A DNA stretch of 14,296 nucleotides from Eubacteriales Family XIII. Incertae Sedis bacterium (lineage in GTDB: Bacteria; Bacillota; Clostridia; Peptostreptococcales; Anaerovoracaceae): the NCBI GenBank assembly GCA_031281765.1, contig JAITEX010000123.1, positions 1 to 14,296 of the forward strand, given 5' to 3'. The position numbers were made by a program, and so were the translations under genes. The stretch's first letter is position 1. The number at the start of each line of letters is the position of its first letter. Below the pieces are notes generated by a model that saw only the letters and a program-made list of their open reading frames with translations, was not told the origin of the DNA and searched no databases. Below, piece by piece: positions 12,883-14,296 of the stretch.

Positions 12883-13744
12883 AAACTACCGGGAATACGA
12901 GGAAGAATACGGGGAAACGCCGTACGCGGAGGGCCGGGGCGGCGAGTACGGCGGCTACGGAGATGGTTATGAAAATCCGGGGTACTACGGGTATGACGCG
13001 GACGATGCGTATGCGCCGGAGCGGCCGCGCAAGAAGCGTCGCAAGAAGCATTATTTCCTGCGGTTTCTCGTCTTTCTGCTAATTCTCGGCGGCATCGGCT
13101 ACGGTATGTCCACCTCCTTTTTTGATATAGCGGACATAGAGGTCAACGGGAATACGCGCTATACGACCGAACAGATCACGGAACTGTCCGGCCTGTCGAA
13201 GGGTATGAACATCTTTTATAAGGCGCGCACAGGCAAAGCCGAAAAAGCCCTGCTTGCGGACCCCTATATCAAATCCGCCGAGGTAAAGCGCAAGCTGCCG
13301 GACAAGATACGCATTACGGTGGAGGAGCGCGCGGAAGATTTCGCCGTACTCTTCGGTGAAAAATACTATACGCTCGACGAAAACGGCGTGGCCGTCGCGG
13401 TTTCGGATACGCCGCCAAACGTGACGCTCGTCGAGGGGCTTGACGTCACCGCCGCCGAAGTAGGGCAGGAGGTCTCGGTGGAAAAGAACCTACTGCTCAA
13501 AAATACCCTCTCATTTTTGAGTACCGTGCGCGAAAACGGCCTCTATTTCAGGAGGATCGACGCAACCGATCTGACCATCAAAGCCTACCTGAACGACAAT
13601 CTGCACTGCGAGGGGACCTATGCGCAACTCGAACGCGACATAGCCGAACTGAAGACCGTCCTGTCCGACCTGCAAAGCCGCGGAATACAGACCGGGACCA
13701 TTATCGCAAACAGCGGAAGCTGCACCTACAGCCCGGGAACATAA
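12872..13744 (+). CDS. Cell division protein DivIB/FtsQ
   Basis: A 290-residue bitopic division protein. Residues 1-58 form a cytoplasmic tail rich in Tyr, Gly and Glu (EYEEEYGE, GGEYGGYGDGYE) ending in the very basic RPRKKRRKKH. One membrane helix lies at about 61-79. A POTRA domain follows (about 84-152: FFDIADIEVNGNTRYTTEQI, ADPYIKSAEVKRKLPDKIRITVEER), then the beta domain (about 155-285, with YYTLDENGV). This domain order is that of FtsQ/DivIB, which binds FtsL and DivIC/FtsB and regulates septal synthesis. The ATG at 12872 lies within the end of murG (11-nt overlap) with no strong ribosome site, suggesting coupled translation. It is the last dcw gene here. Confidence 0.92.
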   Translation: MKRKNYREYEEEYGETPYAEGRGGEYGGYGDGYENPGYYGYDADDAYAPERPRKKRRKKHYFLRFLVFLLILGGIGYGMSTSFFDIADIEVNGNTRYTTEQITELSGLSKGMNIFYKARTGKAEKALLADPYIKSAEVKRKLPDKIRITVEERAEDFAVLFGEKYYTLDENGVAVAVSDTPPNVTLVEGLDVTAAEVGQEVSVEKNLLLKNTLSFLSTVRENGLYFRRIDATDLTIKAYLNDNLHCEGTYAQLERDIAELKTVLSDLQSRGIQTGTIIANSGSCTYSPGT

Positions 13745-13782
13745 AAGGTACGGTTCTTTTCAACTCACACGTACGCTGCGTT

Positions 13783-13971
13783 TCAGTACAAACGGTGGAG
13801 CGAGCCGCTTGGGGTTACGTTACAGCCTGACAAGTTTGCGTTTATCCGGGAGAATACCATAAATATCGCCCTTTCTAAATAAAGAATAGTTGCGAAGTAA
13901 TTTTCTTCAATCAGAAATTTCACCATGCGACAGTAATCTCCGTCTCCGGACACGAGCAGTACCTTGTCCAT
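13783..13971 (-). pseudogene. NYN-domain (LabA/DUF88-like) protein fragment
   Basis: The frame reads MDKVLLVSGDGDYCRMVKFL and continues IEENYFATILYLERA before similarity fades. The VLLVSGDGDY...MVKFL pattern is the conserved acidic motif of NYN/PIN-like RNases (SGDGD-F/Y, then a hydrophobic helix). Intact members are usually well over 150 residues with an N-terminal Asp-rich strand before this motif. Here only about 40 residues look authentic, no ribosome site precedes the ATG, and the C-terminal 20 residues do not fit. It therefore looks like a relic, not a working nuclease. The family call is by motif only. Confidence 0.5.
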
Positions 13972-14052
13972 TCCATTATTCTCCGTTAGTCGGGGTAATG
14001 AGACATTGACGAATAGTAATTAAAAAAATTACTTATATTTACAAAATCCCTA

Positions 14053-14081
14053 TTGACGGAATAGTTCCCATATGTTACTAT
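14053..14081 (+). promoter_or_regulatory. Promoter of the Rpn-family gene
   Basis: TTGACG (14053-14058), a 17-nt spacer and TACTAT (14076-14081) preceded by TGT (extended -10) make a near-consensus SigA-type promoter. The start would be near 14088, leaving a leader of about 57 nt. A small inverted repeat GGAA-TAG-TTCC (14058-14068) lies in the spacer and could be an operator, but it is short. Confidence 0.7.
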
Positions 14082-14132
14082 ATACATCTCATTTCATTAT
14101 ATTAACATAAAAGTAAGAGTTATGATGTCAAT

Positions 14133-14139
14133 AGGAGGT
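14133..14139 (+). promoter_or_regulatory. Ribosome binding site of the Rpn-family gene
   Basis: AGGAGGT ends 5 nt before the ATG at 14145, a near-perfect match to the anti-Shine-Dalgarno sequence. It fixes the start of the truncated gene. Confidence 0.85.
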
Positions 14140-14144
14140 ACAAC

Positions 14145-14296
14145 ATGAAAGACGAAAATAACTATATTCTGACGCCACGCAACGATTATCTGTTCAAGAG
14201 ATTGTTTGGCGATGAGAAAGATAAGGATATTCTGGCGGCGTTCTTGAAAACGGTGCTCGATGTGCCCGCGGACGACTATGACGAAATCGAGATACT
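14145..14296 (+). CDS. Rpn-family / PD-(D/E)XK nuclease-family transposase, 5' part only
   Basis: Only the first 50 codons are inside the window; the gene runs off the right edge. The N-terminus contains LTPRNDYLFKRLFGDEKDKD and ILAAFLKTVL. This is the hallmark opening of the Rpn family (recombination-promoting nuclease, formerly annotated as transposase PD-(D/E)XK): a D-FKxLFG segment followed by LxxFLxxxL. The catalytic PD-(D/E)XK residues lie beyond the window, so intactness is unknown. It has its own strong promoter and ribosome site. It is probably an accessory gene inserted after the dcw operon. Confidence 0.8.
   Translation, partial: MKDENNYILTPRNDYLFKRLFGDEKDKDILAAFLKTVLDVPADDYDEIEI

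Larger units (their letters stand above)
13745..14144. other. AT-rich junction between the dcw operon and the Rpn-family gene
   Basis: About 400 bp with no intact gene. It holds a decayed NYN-domain fragment on the minus strand, an AT-rich inverted repeat (AGTAATT 14015-14021 and AATTACT 14027-14033 around A5), and the promoter of the Rpn-family gene. I see no clear rho-independent terminator directly after the dcw operon. The base composition shifts sharply to AT-rich from about 13850, suggesting acquired DNA. Confidence 0.55.

Overview
The window looks like a chromosomal segment of a Gram-positive-type bacterium (Bacillota, probably Clostridia or Negativicutes; the rank below phylum is a guess). 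The reasons are the order of the division and cell wall (dcw) genes, clear AGGAGG-type ribosome binding sites, a MurF P-loop of the TGSVGKTS kind, a Gram-positive-type LexA box, and an Rpn-family gene. The core genes are GC-rich, whereas the flanking accessory DNA is visibly more AT-rich.

Region 1 (1-1779) is accessory DNA behind a tRNA-Arg(CCG) gene. The last 25 bases of the tRNA are repeated exactly 218 bp downstream, as expected of an att site pair, and the presumed original tRNA terminator follows the second copy. Between the copies is a GC-rich, hairpin-rich stretch holding one copy of a dispersed repeat. Next comes a RhuM-Fic/Doc fusion gene whose strong promoter overlaps a LexA-like operator. 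It is followed by a decayed RhuM N-terminus and the second copy of the dispersed repeat.

Region 2 (1780-2801) holds a small minus-strand lipoprotein gene of unknown function and a long intergenic region. That region carries several AAGTGG-like motifs, which are candidate MraZ boxes, and a 50-bp tandem duplication just before mraZ.

Region 3 (2802-13744) is a compact, entirely plus-strand dcw operon: mraZ, rsmH, ftsL-like, a class B penicillin-binding protein, murF, mraY, murD, ftsW, murG and a divIB/ftsQ-like gene. Junctions are overlaps of 8-35 nt or gaps of 1-35 nt. Together the genes build and flip or polymerise the peptidoglycan precursor (MurD and MurF add amino acids, MraY and MurG make lipid I and II, FtsW and the PBP polymerise and crosslink) and assemble the divisome (FtsL, DivIB). 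murE, murC, murB, ftsA and ftsZ, often present in such clusters, are not here.

Region 4 (13745-14296) is AT-rich and accessory again. It holds a decayed NYN-domain fragment on the minus strand and, behind a near-consensus promoter, the start of an Rpn/PD-(D/E)XK nuclease-family transposase gene cut by the window edge.

The most promising non-routine signals are the putatively SOS-controlled RhuM-Fic gene in a tRNA-linked accessory island, the dispersed repeat whose hairpin arms keep pairing while their sequence differs, and the repeated mraZ leader.
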